Shown here in pieces: positions 16,651 through 25,751 of a stretch of 64,000 nucleotides of DNA. The position numbers and the translations under genes were made by a program. This DNA comes from Thalassobium sp. (GTDB taxonomy: Bacteria; Pseudomonadota; Gammaproteobacteria; Pseudomonadales; Oceanobacteraceae): positions 62,001 to 126,000 of the forward strand of contig NVUW01000005.1 of assembly GCA_002733205.1 (NCBI GenBank), in the 5' to 3' direction. How positions within the stretch are numbered: the stretch's first letter is position 1; the number at the start of each line of letters is the position of its first letter. A model generated the notes under the pieces. That model saw nothing but the letters and a program-made list of their open reading frames with translations. It was not told the DNA's origin and did not search any database.

Positions 16651-19134
16651 TCAGCCTGCCGGAGGAATATCTCCGTGGCGGGCTTTATGACGGGCAATAA
16701 TGCGTTCCGGCCTGAGCAGATAATGCGCCAGAGCAGGCAGCAAGATCAAGGCGCCCAGCATGTTCCACAGGAACATAAAGGTCAGCAGAATACCCATATC
16801 CGCCTGGAATTTAATCGGTGACAGCATCCAGGTTGCAACACCGATGGCCAGAGTAATACCGGTGAAACTTACCGCTTTACCGGTGGATTTCAGTGTTTCC
16901 AGGAAAGATTCCTGCAAGGTTTTACCGGCAATAATCATCACTTCCAGACGGCTGTAGATATAAATACCGTAATCGACACCAATACCCACACCCAATGCAA
17001 TCACCGGCAATGTTGCCACCTTAACGCCAATGCCTAAGTAGGTCATCAGTGCCTGACTCAGTACTGACGTCAGCGCCAGCGGAATCAGAATACAGGCCAC
17101 CGCAGTGAACGAGCGGAAGGTCATGAAACACAGCACAAAGACCACCACATAAACGAAAATCAGCATGGTGTCCTGAGCGTCTGCAATCACCTGATTGGTG
17201 GCCGCTTCGATACCGGCATTACCGGAAGCGAGCTGGAAACGAACCGGTACGGAATCGATTTCTTTGGCGGCAATTGCCTGCTCAATTTCGGCAATGGTGT
17301 AGCCGAAATATTTTTCGTCAACTGTGTCATCGTACTGCGCTTTGAATTCTTCAACCGCCGCCACTGCGGTTTCCAGCGTTTCAGCTTTGTGGTCATTCAA
17401 ATACACAATCACCGGTGCCATTGAACAATTCGGATTCAGCAGGCTGCTTGGCGCACGCTGGATAGAAGTATTCAGAATGGTCTGGTTACGCGACAGCGCT
17501 GACCAGTTCAGGTTGCCTTCGTTCATCGCCTTGGTCACCAGCTTGGAGACAGTTACCAGCGATGTCGTCGACTGCACACCCGGAACGTTTTCCATGTACC
17601 ACATAAAGCGGTCAACGGCGTCCATCACTTTAAAGCTGTTGCACTGCTCTTTGGCCGTTTCAACCATGACCACCAGCACATCAGAACTGGTGGAATAATT
17701 GGACACCATAAAGTCGTTATCGAGGTTGTAGCGTGAATCAGCACGCAACTCCGGTGCACCTTTGTCCAGATCACCGATTTTAAGGCCCTGGCTCATCTGA
17801 TAACCGAACACCGCCATGACAATGGCAATCACAATCGGAAATGGTGCTACTTTCGGGCTGGCAAAGTAAGACATTGCCTTCCACAGTTTTGGCTCCGATT
17901 TTTCGGTTTTCTTGGCGTGGCGGACACCGGCTTCACTGATGCCAATATAGGACATCACAATTGGCAACAGCACCAGGTTAGTAACGATGATCATCGCTAC
18001 ACCGATACTCGCGGCAATCGCCAGTTCCTGAATAACGCCGATATCAATAAACAGCAGTGTCAGGAAGCCCATCGCATCACTGAGCAGGGCCAGCATGCCC
18101 GGTACGTACAAACCACGGAATGCCTGACGGGCAGCCTGCAGTTTGTCGGCACCTTTACCGGATTCAATGGCGATACCGTTAATAATCTGTACCGCGTGAC
18201 TGATACCAATCGCGAACACCAGGAAAGGCACAAGAACCGAGTACAGATCAACGGTGTAACCCATCAGTGCCAGTGCACCCAACTGCCAGACAACTGCAAT
18301 CAGCGAGGCAACGATAGGCACCAGCGTACCTTTCGGACAACGGGAATAGAGGTACAACAGGATGGCCGTCATCACCATCGCCGCGAGGAAGAAATACGCG
18401 ATGGATGTGGCACCATCGAGTAAATCACCCAGTTTTTTCGGTGTACCGGTAATGTATACACGGTATTTATCGTTGCCGTATTTGGCGCGGATTTTATTTT
18501 CCAGATCCTGAGAAAACTGCTGATAGCTGAGTTTTTCGCCGGTTTCCGGATCTTTTTCTACCAGAGGAACATCAATAATGGATGAACGGAAATCGTTCGA
18601 TACCAAACGTCCGACCTGGCCGGATTTGAGCACGTTCTGACGTACCTGCTCCAGACTTTCCGGACCGCCGTCATAGGTGCTCGGAATTACCGGGCCGCCC
18701 TGAAAACCTTCTTCCGTTACTTCCGTCCAGCGGGTATTCGGCGTCCATAAAGACTGCATACCGGAACGGTCAACCCCTTTAACGAAGAATACGTCATCGT
18801 TAATTTTGCTCAGGGTTTCCATATAGTCTTTGGTGAAAATATCGCCTTCGAGTGCCTCGATGGAAATTTTCACATTGGCCACACCGCTTTTCATATCATC
18901 TTTATGCACCAGATAATTCTGGATAAAGGTGTGGTTCAGCGGAATATACTTCTCAATACTGGAGTCCAGTTTTACCTTGGTCAGACCGTAGGCAAATACC
19001 AGGGTCAGCAGACCCAGGACAATCATAACCAGCATGCGGTTATTAAAAAGGATGCGCTCTAAAGCCGGCTCTGTCTCTTTCGACAGGATGTAGTGTTCCG
19101 GCTCTGTAGAAAAATGATGCTGTTGTTCAGCCAT
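16651..19134 (-). CDS. RND-superfamily transporter, MMPL type
   Basis: An 827-residue inner-membrane protein with the RND topology: one N-terminal helix (about 32-50), a periplasmic domain, five helices, then the same repeated, with blocks such as FLVFAIGISHAVQIINGIA and IALGVGIGVDYGIYIYSRLE containing the conserved transmembrane Asp/His positions. MMPL-type members move lipids, sterols, hopanoids or other hydrophobic molecules to the outer leaflet or periplasm. It lies 2 bases after the YCF48 gene and downstream of DUF1329, a combination seen in several hydrocarbon- or lipid-degrading Proteobacteria (from memory). Substrate unknown. Confidence 0.92.
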   Translation of the reverse strand: MAEQQHHFSTEPEHYILSKETEPALERILFNNRMLVMIVLGLLTLVFAYGLTKVKLDSSIEKYIPLNHTFIQNYLVHKDDMKSGVANVKISIEALEGDIFTKDYMETLSKINDDVFFVKGVDRSGMQSLWTPNTRWTEVTEEGFQGGPVIPSTYDGGPESLEQVRQNVLKSGQVGRLVSNDFRSSIIDVPLVEKDPETGEKLSYQQFSQDLENKIRAKYGNDKYRVYITGTPKKLGDLLDGATSIAYFFLAAMVMTAILLYLYSRCPKGTLVPIVASLIAVVWQLGALALMGYTVDLYSVLVPFLVFAIGISHAVQIINGIAIESGKGADKLQAARQAFRGLYVPGMLALLSDAMGFLTLLFIDIGVIQELAIAASIGVAMIIVTNLVLLPIVMSYIGISEAGVRHAKKTEKSEPKLWKAMSYFASPKVAPFPIVIAIVMAVFGYQMSQGLKIGDLDKGAPELRADSRYNLDNDFMVSNYSTSSDVLVVMVETAKEQCNSFKVMDAVDRFMWYMENVPGVQSTTSLVTVSKLVTKAMNEGNLNWSALSRNQTILNTSIQRAPSSLLNPNCSMAPVIVYLNDHKAETLETAVAAVEEFKAQYDDTVDEKYFGYTIAEIEQAIAAKEIDSVPVRFQLASGNAGIEAATNQVIADAQDTMLIFVYVVVFVLCFMTFRSFTAVACILIPLALTSVLSQALMTYLGIGVKVATLPVIALGVGIGVDYGIYIYSRLEVMIIAGKTLQESFLETLKSTGKAVSFTGITLAIGVATWMLSPIKFQADMGILLTFMFLWNMLGALILLPALAHYLLRPERIIARHKARHGDIPPAG

Positions 19135-19136
19135 GA

Positions 19137-20354
19137 TTAAAAGTCTCCCGCCGCCATACTGATGGTCTGATCAATCAATTCGCCGGCAGCATTAAGGCGC
19201 TTAACACCCGCCTCGCCAACAATAATAAAGTTACCGTCTGATGCTTCTGCAACCGCTGCAAAGGCTTTACGCCCTTCCAGAATCGATGCCCGTGGTTTTT
19301 GCATCTGCGCATCAAAAATCACGACAGAACCACCATTGCCCACCAGCAGGGTGTGCTTACGGCCAATGGTACCGGAAAGCAGAGTCTGCTCGCTGCCGGT
19401 CGCCTTTTCATCCCAGCTGATACCACCATCGACCGAGCTGAACACGTGACCACGCAGACCAAACATAAGCTGCTTGTCGCCCGCGGCAATCAGGCCGAAC
19501 AATGAACCTTCGTACGGAGAATCCATGCTGTGCCAGCTCTGACCCAGATCATCGGAGCGCAGAATCATGCCCATTTCACCGACCATCGCCAGGGAACGCG
19601 GGCCAACCGCGGCAATTGAGTTCAGGTGCAGACGATCCGGATTGGGTAAGCGGGCGGAAACATCTTCCCACGTAGTACCACCATCCTGGGTATAGAAGAA
19701 CATGCCGTAAGCGCCGACCGCGTAACCGCGCTTAGCATCATAGAACCAGACATCGAGGAAAGGTTTGGTTGAGCCGGTCGTCTGATCGTACTGGGCATCC
19801 TGCAAACCATATGTTGCCGTCTCCAGCGCCATTTCGGCTTCTTCGATGGCGACATCATCGCCAGCCGCTTCGGCGGCTTCGAGACGATCTTTGGCACGCT
19901 GCTTGGATTTCGTTGCCGCAGCCACAATGGCCGAGTTGGCCAGGTAACCGTCAAACTGCTTAACCCAGGTTTTGCCTGCGTCTGAGGAATAAAGAATCAC
20001 ACCATCATGGCCCACGGCCCAGCCGTAGTCACCGGATGGAAAATACACCGCAGTTAATGTTGAAGAAACCGGAACTCTGGCTTGTACCCAGGTTAAACCG
20101 TCGTCGTCAGAGTAGACAATGTGCCCATGCGAACCCACCGCCACCAGGCGACGATCTGCCCGGACAACATCAAGCAGCAATGTGTGGTGAGCACGCTGGG
20201 TTTGTAACGCCGGGGTGTTAAGAGGGTCTTGCCACGCAGCCTGAGCTGAAACAGCGCTTAAGAGTACGCCAAGAATCAACCCAACCCGGGTAAAGCCTGT
20301 CGCAAGCGCTCTTCCCATAGCACGAGCGGAAGACTGAACCAAATCAGAATACAT
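19137..20354 (-). CDS. YCF48 / BNR-repeat beta-propeller envelope protein
   Basis: A 405-residue protein with a signal peptide (hydrophobic about 22-38, cleavage near AQA) and a series of sialidase-like BNR turns: YSDDDGLTWVQ, YSSDAGKTWVK, YTQDGGTTWED, RSDDLGQSWHS and SSVDGGISWDE. This is the YCF48-type propeller. A helical insert rich in Ala, Glu and Lys (about 150-190) interrupts the repeats. It likely sits in the periplasm as a scaffold for the MMPL transporter encoded 2 bases downstream. YCF48 homologues (HCF136) assist photosystem assembly in phototrophs; that role does not apply here. The start ATG at 20354 has GGAG about 9 bases upstream. Confidence 0.9.
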   Translation of the reverse strand: MYSDLVQSSARAMGRALATGFTRVGLILGVLLSAVSAQAAWQDPLNTPALQTQRAHHTLLLDVVRADRRLVAVGSHGHIVYSDDDGLTWVQARVPVSSTLTAVYFPSGDYGWAVGHDGVILYSSDAGKTWVKQFDGYLANSAIVAAATKSKQRAKDRLEAAEAAGDDVAIEEAEMALETATYGLQDAQYDQTTGSTKPFLDVWFYDAKRGYAVGAYGMFFYTQDGGTTWEDVSARLPNPDRLHLNSIAAVGPRSLAMVGEMGMILRSDDLGQSWHSMDSPYEGSLFGLIAAGDKQLMFGLRGHVFSSVDGGISWDEKATGSEQTLLSGTIGRKHTLLVGNGGSVVIFDAQMQKPRASILEGRKAFAAVAEASDGNFIIVGEAGVKRLNAAGELIDQTISMAAGDF

Positions 20355-20479
20355 AAGGAGCTCCGTTTTTATAGTAATGTCGGAAGGCGGCTAGTCTAGC
20401 CGACTGATTTATCATTGACTAACGTCCAGTTGTTACAGAATGTAAGGGGAATATAGCCAGTTTTAGTCCCTTAAATACC

Positions 20480-20508
20480 AGAACGGATGAGTAAAACTCA
20501 TCCGTTCT
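20480..20508 (-). other. Strong hairpin between DUF1329 and YCF48 genes
   Basis: A perfect 13-base stem, AGAACGGATGAGT with ACTCATCCGTTCT, closes a 3-base loop 17 bases after the DUF1329 stop codon. No T run follows on the minus strand, so it is a poor intrinsic terminator. It could stabilise the upstream mRNA or attenuate transcription between the two genes. Confidence 0.7.
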
Positions 20509-20524
20509 CCGTTCATTGACGCGA

Positions 20525-21892
20525 TCAGCGTTTGCCGCGACGACGCAGTTCAGCCGGAGTAAAGTAGCGGTCACCCGGTGGTTCATTACTGAAGTCGGTT
20601 GTGCCCTGCTCTTCGTTATCCAGGCCCTGCACGTGATAGCGCTTGGCTTTCAGATCATGGAAAACGTCCATGGTGGTCCAGGTGACCGGCACCTCATAGT
20701 AGTTTTTCATGTACGCCATATTCACGCGCCAGAGATCACCGGCCGAATCGTATTGGTCGGCCACTGCAATACCCCAGGTATCTTCGTCCAGATAGAACAC
20801 ACGCTTGTGATACACATGACGCATGCCTTCTTTTAACGTTGCTTCAACCACCCACACGCGGTGCTTTTCATAGCGGGTATAATCCGGATTGAGATGGCCG
20901 GGCTTGATCAGATCCTGATAGCTGACTTTATTCGAGCTCAGCTTGTAGCTGTTATAAGGAATATAGATTTCCTTTTTACCCAGCAGTTTCCAGTTGTAAC
21001 GATCCGGCGCGCCGTTATACATGTCGGTGTCATCGGCGTAACGCAGACCATCAGCGGCAGCAATCGGAGTATCGTACGCCAGGTTAGGCGCACGACGAAC
21101 ACGACGCTGACCCGCGTTATAACCCCAGGCCTGACGGGCCTCATCCACCTGGTTCAGGGTTTCATGAACCAATACCGCACCACCGGCCAGACGTGCCGGA
21201 GCTTTGGTGAACGACAGGTAATAGAACAGAATATTGTTCAGGTCTTCGATGTTTTTATCACGGCGATAGAAGTTAAATTCAACTTCCTGCTGTACCGTCA
21301 CCAGCGAGAAATCACCATCAACATGCACAGCAATTTCAGAAGCCCGGCGGGTTAAATAAATACCACGCCAGCGGGTTACGTGGTTCCAGATAGCTTCCAG
21401 GCCGTTTTTAGCCAGCGGAAAAGGAATGCCGCCATAGGCGTACATCAGACCGTTGCCGCCTTTATTCAGCTCGGCACGAATGGCATTTTTGTAGGTATTT
21501 TCGTACACCCAGTCAGGCGCGGCGGCAGTACGACGGGTCTTATACACCGGCATTTTAAAGGTATCAGGATAGACCTTGAATAACGCTTGCTGACCCGGCG
21601 TCAGGTACTCCGCATACTGTTTCATATTGGCGGCTGTGATGATAAACAGCGGTTTATCTTTAGCATACGGATCAATATGGTGCTGGCCGGATTTGTTATA
21701 GCCCACCGGCGGCAGACTCAAACCACCGCGCCAGGGTGGAATATCACCGTTATTACCCGCGCGTTCAGCTCCCAGCGGTGTCAGTTCCCCTTTCAGGCGA
21801 TCCGCTTCTTTGACGGATACTGCCGCCATCGCCGCTGGCATTACCAATGCCAACGCCAATGCACCAGCCGCTATCCACTTATTTTTTTTCAT
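20525..21892 (-). CDS. DUF1329 family envelope protein
   Basis: A 455-residue secreted protein of the DUF1329 family (PF07044). It has a classical signal peptide (KWIAAGALALALVMPAAMA, cleavage near residue 23) followed by the family hallmark GELTPLGAERAGN and PPWRGG. The mature protein is rich in Tyr, Asn and Trp, with patterns typical of beta-rich LolB-like folds. The family is usually paired with a DUF1302 outer-membrane protein and MMPL transporters, and is thought to handle hydrophobic molecules between the membranes. Here the DUF1302 gene is missing from its usual place. The start follows GAGG. It probably forms one transcription unit with YCF48 and MMPL. Confidence 0.92.
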   Translation of the reverse strand: MKKNKWIAAGALALALVMPAAMAAVSVKEADRLKGELTPLGAERAGNNGDIPPWRGGLSLPPVGYNKSGQHHIDPYAKDKPLFIITAANMKQYAEYLTPGQQALFKVYPDTFKMPVYKTRRTAAAPDWVYENTYKNAIRAELNKGGNGLMYAYGGIPFPLAKNGLEAIWNHVTRWRGIYLTRRASEIAVHVDGDFSLVTVQQEVEFNFYRRDKNIEDLNNILFYYLSFTKAPARLAGGAVLVHETLNQVDEARQAWGYNAGQRRVRRAPNLAYDTPIAAADGLRYADDTDMYNGAPDRYNWKLLGKKEIYIPYNSYKLSSNKVSYQDLIKPGHLNPDYTRYEKHRVWVVEATLKEGMRHVYHKRVFYLDEDTWGIAVADQYDSAGDLWRVNMAYMKNYYEVPVTWTTMDVFHDLKAKRYHVQGLDNEEQGTTDFSNEPPGDRYFTPAELRRRGKR

Positions 21893-21965
21893 TATGCGAC
21901 CTCAACTACACCGCAGAGTGCGGCATTCTTCCCCGAAGCAAGAATAAAGAAACTTGCAGCGATGC

Positions 21966-24590
21966 TCAAATCAAACTCTTGCTGACAACCTCATACACAT
22001 CTTTGGATAAAGTGTCACGCTGCATAATGCGTTGCAACTCGGCTTTCATCAACTCCGATAATTCCGGCACCAGGCGACGCCACTTTGTCAGCGGCGTCAG
22101 CAGACGCGCTGCAATTTGCGGATTACTGTCATTCAGACGCAAAACCGCGTCTGCTAACAAGCGATAACCGGCGCCGTCTTCACGGTGAAAATGACACAAC
22201 GCCTGATTGGCAAATGCTCCCAACACAGAGCGTACCTTATTCGGGTTACGCCAATCGAACGCCGGATGTGCCAGAAGTTGTTGAATAAATTCCACACGAC
22301 CCAATTCGGCAGAACCCGCCTGCACAGACAACCACTGATTAACCACCAGCGCATCCTGCGACCACTGCTGGTAGAAATCACCCAGCAATTGTTCTGCCTG
22401 CGCCGATGCACCACTGTTCACAACAGCGACCAGTGCCGCCATCTGATCGGTCATGTTATCAGCACTACGATACTGGCTTACCGCCTGCGCCAGACCATCG
22501 GCACTGCCTTTGACCCAATACGCCAGAGCCAGATTTTTCAGGCTGCGCGCCGACATTTGTGCCGGGACCGGCGCATAAGCAGCGGTCGATTGCAGACGCT
22601 GATAACAGGCCGAAAACTCCTTAACCAGAGAAGCAGCAATCGCTTGCTGCACCTGTTTGCGCGCCGCATGAATCGCCAGCGGGTCAACCTGCGCAGAGAA
22701 TTCAGCGATATACGCTTCTGAAGGCAAGGTCAGTAAACAACTCACCATCGCCGGGTCGAGCGACTCGTCGGCCAACAAGCGGGCAAACACGTCTCTTACT
22801 TGCGGCAGTAATTCAAAATGTCCCTGCTGCGCGGCGCTAATCCAGCTCAGCATCAGGCGCTGACCCGCATCCCAGCGATTAAAACCATCACTGTCGTGTT
22901 GCAATAAAAACAACAGATCGTCGGCGGATTGTTCAAACTCAACTTTTACCGGCGCAGAAAAATCGCGGAACAGGGACAAACGCGGCTGCTCGCTTATGCC
23001 GTTAAAGAGAAAGGTTTGCTCGGCTTCGGTCAGGTGCAACACCTGGCTGCTTTCGGTCCAGGCAGCCGCCGGTTCAACATCAATGGCTAAATCCTGGCCA
23101 TCGGCGCCAATCAGACCCAGCTGCACCGGAATCCATTGTGCTAATTTATTGCTTTGTCCCGGCGTATCAGGGCAGCGCTGGCTGAGCGTCAGGCGCAATT
23201 GTTGTGCGTCGGCATCGTATTCACTGTTAACCGTCACCACCGGCGTGCCCGCCTGCTTATACCAACGCTTAAACAGCGTCAGATCGACGTGATTTGCATC
23301 TTCCATCGCCTGCACAAAATCATAAATCGTCACGGCCTGACCGTCGTGGCGCTCGAAATACAGGTCGGAGCCTTTACGGAAGCCGTCTTTTCCGAGAATT
23401 TTATGCAGCATCCCCACCACCTCTGAACCTTTCTCATAAATGGTCACGGTGTAGAAGTTGGATATTTCGATAAAAGAATCCGGCTGTACCGGGTGTGCCA
23501 TCGGCCCACCATCTTCGGCAAACTGCACGGTACGCATAATGTTCGCGTCTTCAATGCGTTTTACCGTGGCGGAATTCATATCGGCGGAGAAGCAGGCATC
23601 ACGGAAAACGGTAAAACCTTCTTTCAGACTCAGCTGAAACCAGTCGCGGCAGGTGACGCGGTTACCCGACCAGTTATGAAAATATTCGTGGGCGACAATG
23701 GCTTCAATGCGCTGATAGGCAGCATCGGTGGCGGTCGCCGGGTTGGCCAGCACACAGGATGAATTAAAAATATTCAGGCCTTTATTTTCCATGGCCCCCA
23801 TATTGAAATCATCCACCGCCACGATCATAAAAATATCCAGATCGTATTCACGACCGTAGGTTTCTTCGTCCCAGCGCATGGAACGTTTCAAAGCATCGAG
23901 TGCGTAGTCGGTTTTATCAATATTCTGCGGTTCAACAAAAATTTTCAGCGCGACATCGCGACCGTTCATGGTGGTGAAACGGTCTTCTTTAACGCGTAAA
24001 TCCCCCGCAACCAATGCAAACAGGTACGCCGGTTTTTTATGCGGATCGTGCCAGGTCACTTTATGTAAGCCATCGTCCACACAATCGGCAACCAGATTAC
24101 CGTTAGACAGTAAGACCGGAAATTGCGCCGCATCGGCAATAATGTGTGTGGTGAATACCGACATCACATCCGGACGGTCGAGGTAATAGGTGATACGGCG
24201 GAAACCTTCAGCTTCACATTGCGTGCAGTACATACCGCCGGAACGATACAGACCTTCGAGGGCGGTATTTTTTGCCGGATAAATGCGGGTTTGTATTTCC
24301 AGCTGTGAGCGTTCCTGAAGGCCATGCACGGTCAGGCTTTCTTCACCGGTTTCATATTGCCCGGCGGTCAGAGGCTGGCCATCCAATACCAGACTCAGCA
24401 ATTCCAGATCCTGCCCGGCCAGTAGCAACGCGGCACCAGGCTGGGCCTGTTCGTTGCGCACACAATCCAGCTGAGCGGTAACCAGGGTATATTCATCCTG
24501 TAGCTCAAACGTCAGTTCGGTACGCTCAATCCAATAGTCCGGTTGCTGGTAGTCTTTCAGGTAAATGGCTTTTGGCTGTGCATCGCGCAT
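21966..24590 (-). CDS. pepN: Aminopeptidase N (PepN)
   Basis: An 874-residue M1-family zinc aminopeptidase that removes N-terminal residues from peptides in the cytoplasm. The exopeptidase motif GAMEN is at about 265-269, the zinc site HEYFHNW at 301-307, and the third ligand is Glu324 (SLKEGF). The long C-terminal helical domain is present and the length matches E. coli PepN (870). It is the last gene of an operon (nadK, phosphatase, rhomboid, yeaC, DUF2797, pepN) with a 9-base gap to DUF2797. This gene order matches that around pepN in Pseudomonas, as I recall it. Confidence 0.97.
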   Translation of the reverse strand: MRDAQPKAIYLKDYQQPDYWIERTELTFELQDEYTLVTAQLDCVRNEQAQPGAALLLAGQDLELLSLVLDGQPLTAGQYETGEESLTVHGLQERSQLEIQTRIYPAKNTALEGLYRSGGMYCTQCEAEGFRRITYYLDRPDVMSVFTTHIIADAAQFPVLLSNGNLVADCVDDGLHKVTWHDPHKKPAYLFALVAGDLRVKEDRFTTMNGRDVALKIFVEPQNIDKTDYALDALKRSMRWDEETYGREYDLDIFMIVAVDDFNMGAMENKGLNIFNSSCVLANPATATDAAYQRIEAIVAHEYFHNWSGNRVTCRDWFQLSLKEGFTVFRDACFSADMNSATVKRIEDANIMRTVQFAEDGGPMAHPVQPDSFIEISNFYTVTIYEKGSEVVGMLHKILGKDGFRKGSDLYFERHDGQAVTIYDFVQAMEDANHVDLTLFKRWYKQAGTPVVTVNSEYDADAQQLRLTLSQRCPDTPGQSNKLAQWIPVQLGLIGADGQDLAIDVEPAAAWTESSQVLHLTEAEQTFLFNGISEQPRLSLFRDFSAPVKVEFEQSADDLLFLLQHDSDGFNRWDAGQRLMLSWISAAQQGHFELLPQVRDVFARLLADESLDPAMVSCLLTLPSEAYIAEFSAQVDPLAIHAARKQVQQAIAASLVKEFSACYQRLQSTAAYAPVPAQMSARSLKNLALAYWVKGSADGLAQAVSQYRSADNMTDQMAALVAVVNSGASAQAEQLLGDFYQQWSQDALVVNQWLSVQAGSAELGRVEFIQQLLAHPAFDWRNPNKVRSVLGAFANQALCHFHREDGAGYRLLADAVLRLNDSNPQIAARLLTPLTKWRRLVPELSELMKAELQRIMQRDTLSKDVYEVVSKSLI

Positions 24591-24599
24591 GGAAACCCC

Positions 24600-25445
24600 T
24601 TAATCCTTTAATGCAAATGAAATGTGGTATGAGCTGAATTTACGCAAATTAATCACACCACCATCCAATATTAAATACTGGCCTTTCAGACCCAGCAGAC
24701 GCCCGCTGACCTGAGGATGTTTATCAAAATTAAAACTGCTGATTTTGGTCGGATACTGAGTCACCGGATAGTCAAATTGCCAGACATCCGCATCGTTCAG
24801 CAACTGCACACTGCCAACGCCTTCGCGTTGTTCAATCTCAGCCAGTGGCTGAGCAAATTCATTCAGCAAGCGATCACGTTCAAGTGCCAGATCCAGCTCT
24901 GCTGCAGGACCTTTCAACAGCGTGCGCCAGTTGGTTTTATCGGCCACCTGTGAGCGCAGCAAATCTTCAACCAACCCAGATAAGCGCCGGTTTTTTACCC
25001 GCGCAATCGGTAATGCCTGCGCCGCGCCCTGATCAAGCCAGCGCACCGGCATTTGCGTCGCCCGGGTAATGCCGACTTTAAGGCCGGATGAATTGGCAAG
25101 ATAGACAATATGATCGTTAAAGCACACCTGCTCTGCCCATTCCGGCTCACGACAGGTGCCCGCCGCAAAGTGGCATTTTTCCGGGCTCATCATGCAGGAA
25201 TCACATTGTGCCAGCGTGGTAAAACACGGGTAACAATAGCCCTGGCTGAAACTGGTCTTGGTACGTCGTCCGCAATGACTGCAATGAATCGCACCGCTGT
25301 AGGTCATTTCAATGTGACGCCCGATCAGCGGATTTAAATCCACGCGCTGATCCCCCAGCACCAGCTGATATTGCACTTCGCTGTTACTGCTGCCCGGCTG
25401 CAGCGCCATTTTACTGAGCAGGCCACTGGCCAGTACTTGTGTCAT
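24600..25445 (-). CDS. DUF2797 family zinc-ribbon protein
   Basis: A 281-residue conserved cytoplasmic protein of the DUF2797 family. It has a cysteine-rich region: CSHCGR (Cys55, Cys58), CYPCF (Cys71, Cys74), CDSC (Cys81, Cys84), then Cys91 and Cys98, suggesting two zinc sites. A C-terminal segment (SGRLLGLKGQYLILDGGVINL) is highly typical of the family. Function is unknown. It starts 3 bases after the yeaC stop codon and ends 9 bases before pepN, so it is tightly embedded in the operon. Confidence 0.9.
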   Translation of the reverse strand: MTQVLASGLLSKMALQPGSSNSEVQYQLVLGDQRVDLNPLIGRHIEMTYSGAIHCSHCGRRTKTSFSQGYCYPCFTTLAQCDSCMMSPEKCHFAAGTCREPEWAEQVCFNDHIVYLANSSGLKVGITRATQMPVRWLDQGAAQALPIARVKNRRLSGLVEDLLRSQVADKTNWRTLLKGPAAELDLALERDRLLNEFAQPLAEIEQREGVGSVQLLNDADVWQFDYPVTQYPTKISSFNFDKHPQVSGRLLGLKGQYLILDGGVINLRKFSSYHISFALKD

Positions 25446-25448
25446 AAA

Positions 25449-25703
25449 TTACTGCAGCGTCAGCGTCTGGACGTCGTCGTGATCATCCTTACCGGACGAT
25501 TTGCAGGCGTCTTCCATATAACCCACGCGCTGCTCAGCTGGCAGGTCATGAATCTGTTCATAATGAATAATGGCTTCCATGCACAATTCACGTTGCTGAG
25601 CTTCCAGTTTGCGACCATCGGGCCAGCGTCCCAGTTCCACGGCGCTGCGCAGATTCTGATAGATCTCAGGTGTCAGAGATTTAATAAGTTGTTCAAGTGT
25701 CAT
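25449..25703 (-). CDS. yeaC: YeaC family small protein (DUF1315)
   Basis: An 84-residue soluble protein matching the YeaC/DUF1315 pattern: MTLEQLIKSLTPEIYQNL, then GRWPDGRKL and QRELCMEAIIHYE. Function is unknown. The start used is the ATG at 25703, preceded by GAGG at 8 bases. An upstream in-frame start at 25727 would add eight residues but has no ribosome-binding site and departs from the family. It lies 48 bases after the rhomboid gene and 3 bases before DUF2797. Confidence 0.9.
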   Translation of the reverse strand: MTLEQLIKSLTPEIYQNLRSAVELGRWPDGRKLEAQQRELCMEAIIHYEQIHDLPAEQRVGYMEDACKSSGKDDHDDVQTLTLQ

Positions 25704-25751
25704 AGCAACCTCATCCAGACCAGCCAAAACGGACGGCGGGTCTTTTCTTAC

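Noticed and set aside
20480..20508. The 13-base stem as a Rho-independent terminator
   Set aside because: No T run follows on either strand; it is listed as a hairpin of unknown role instead.
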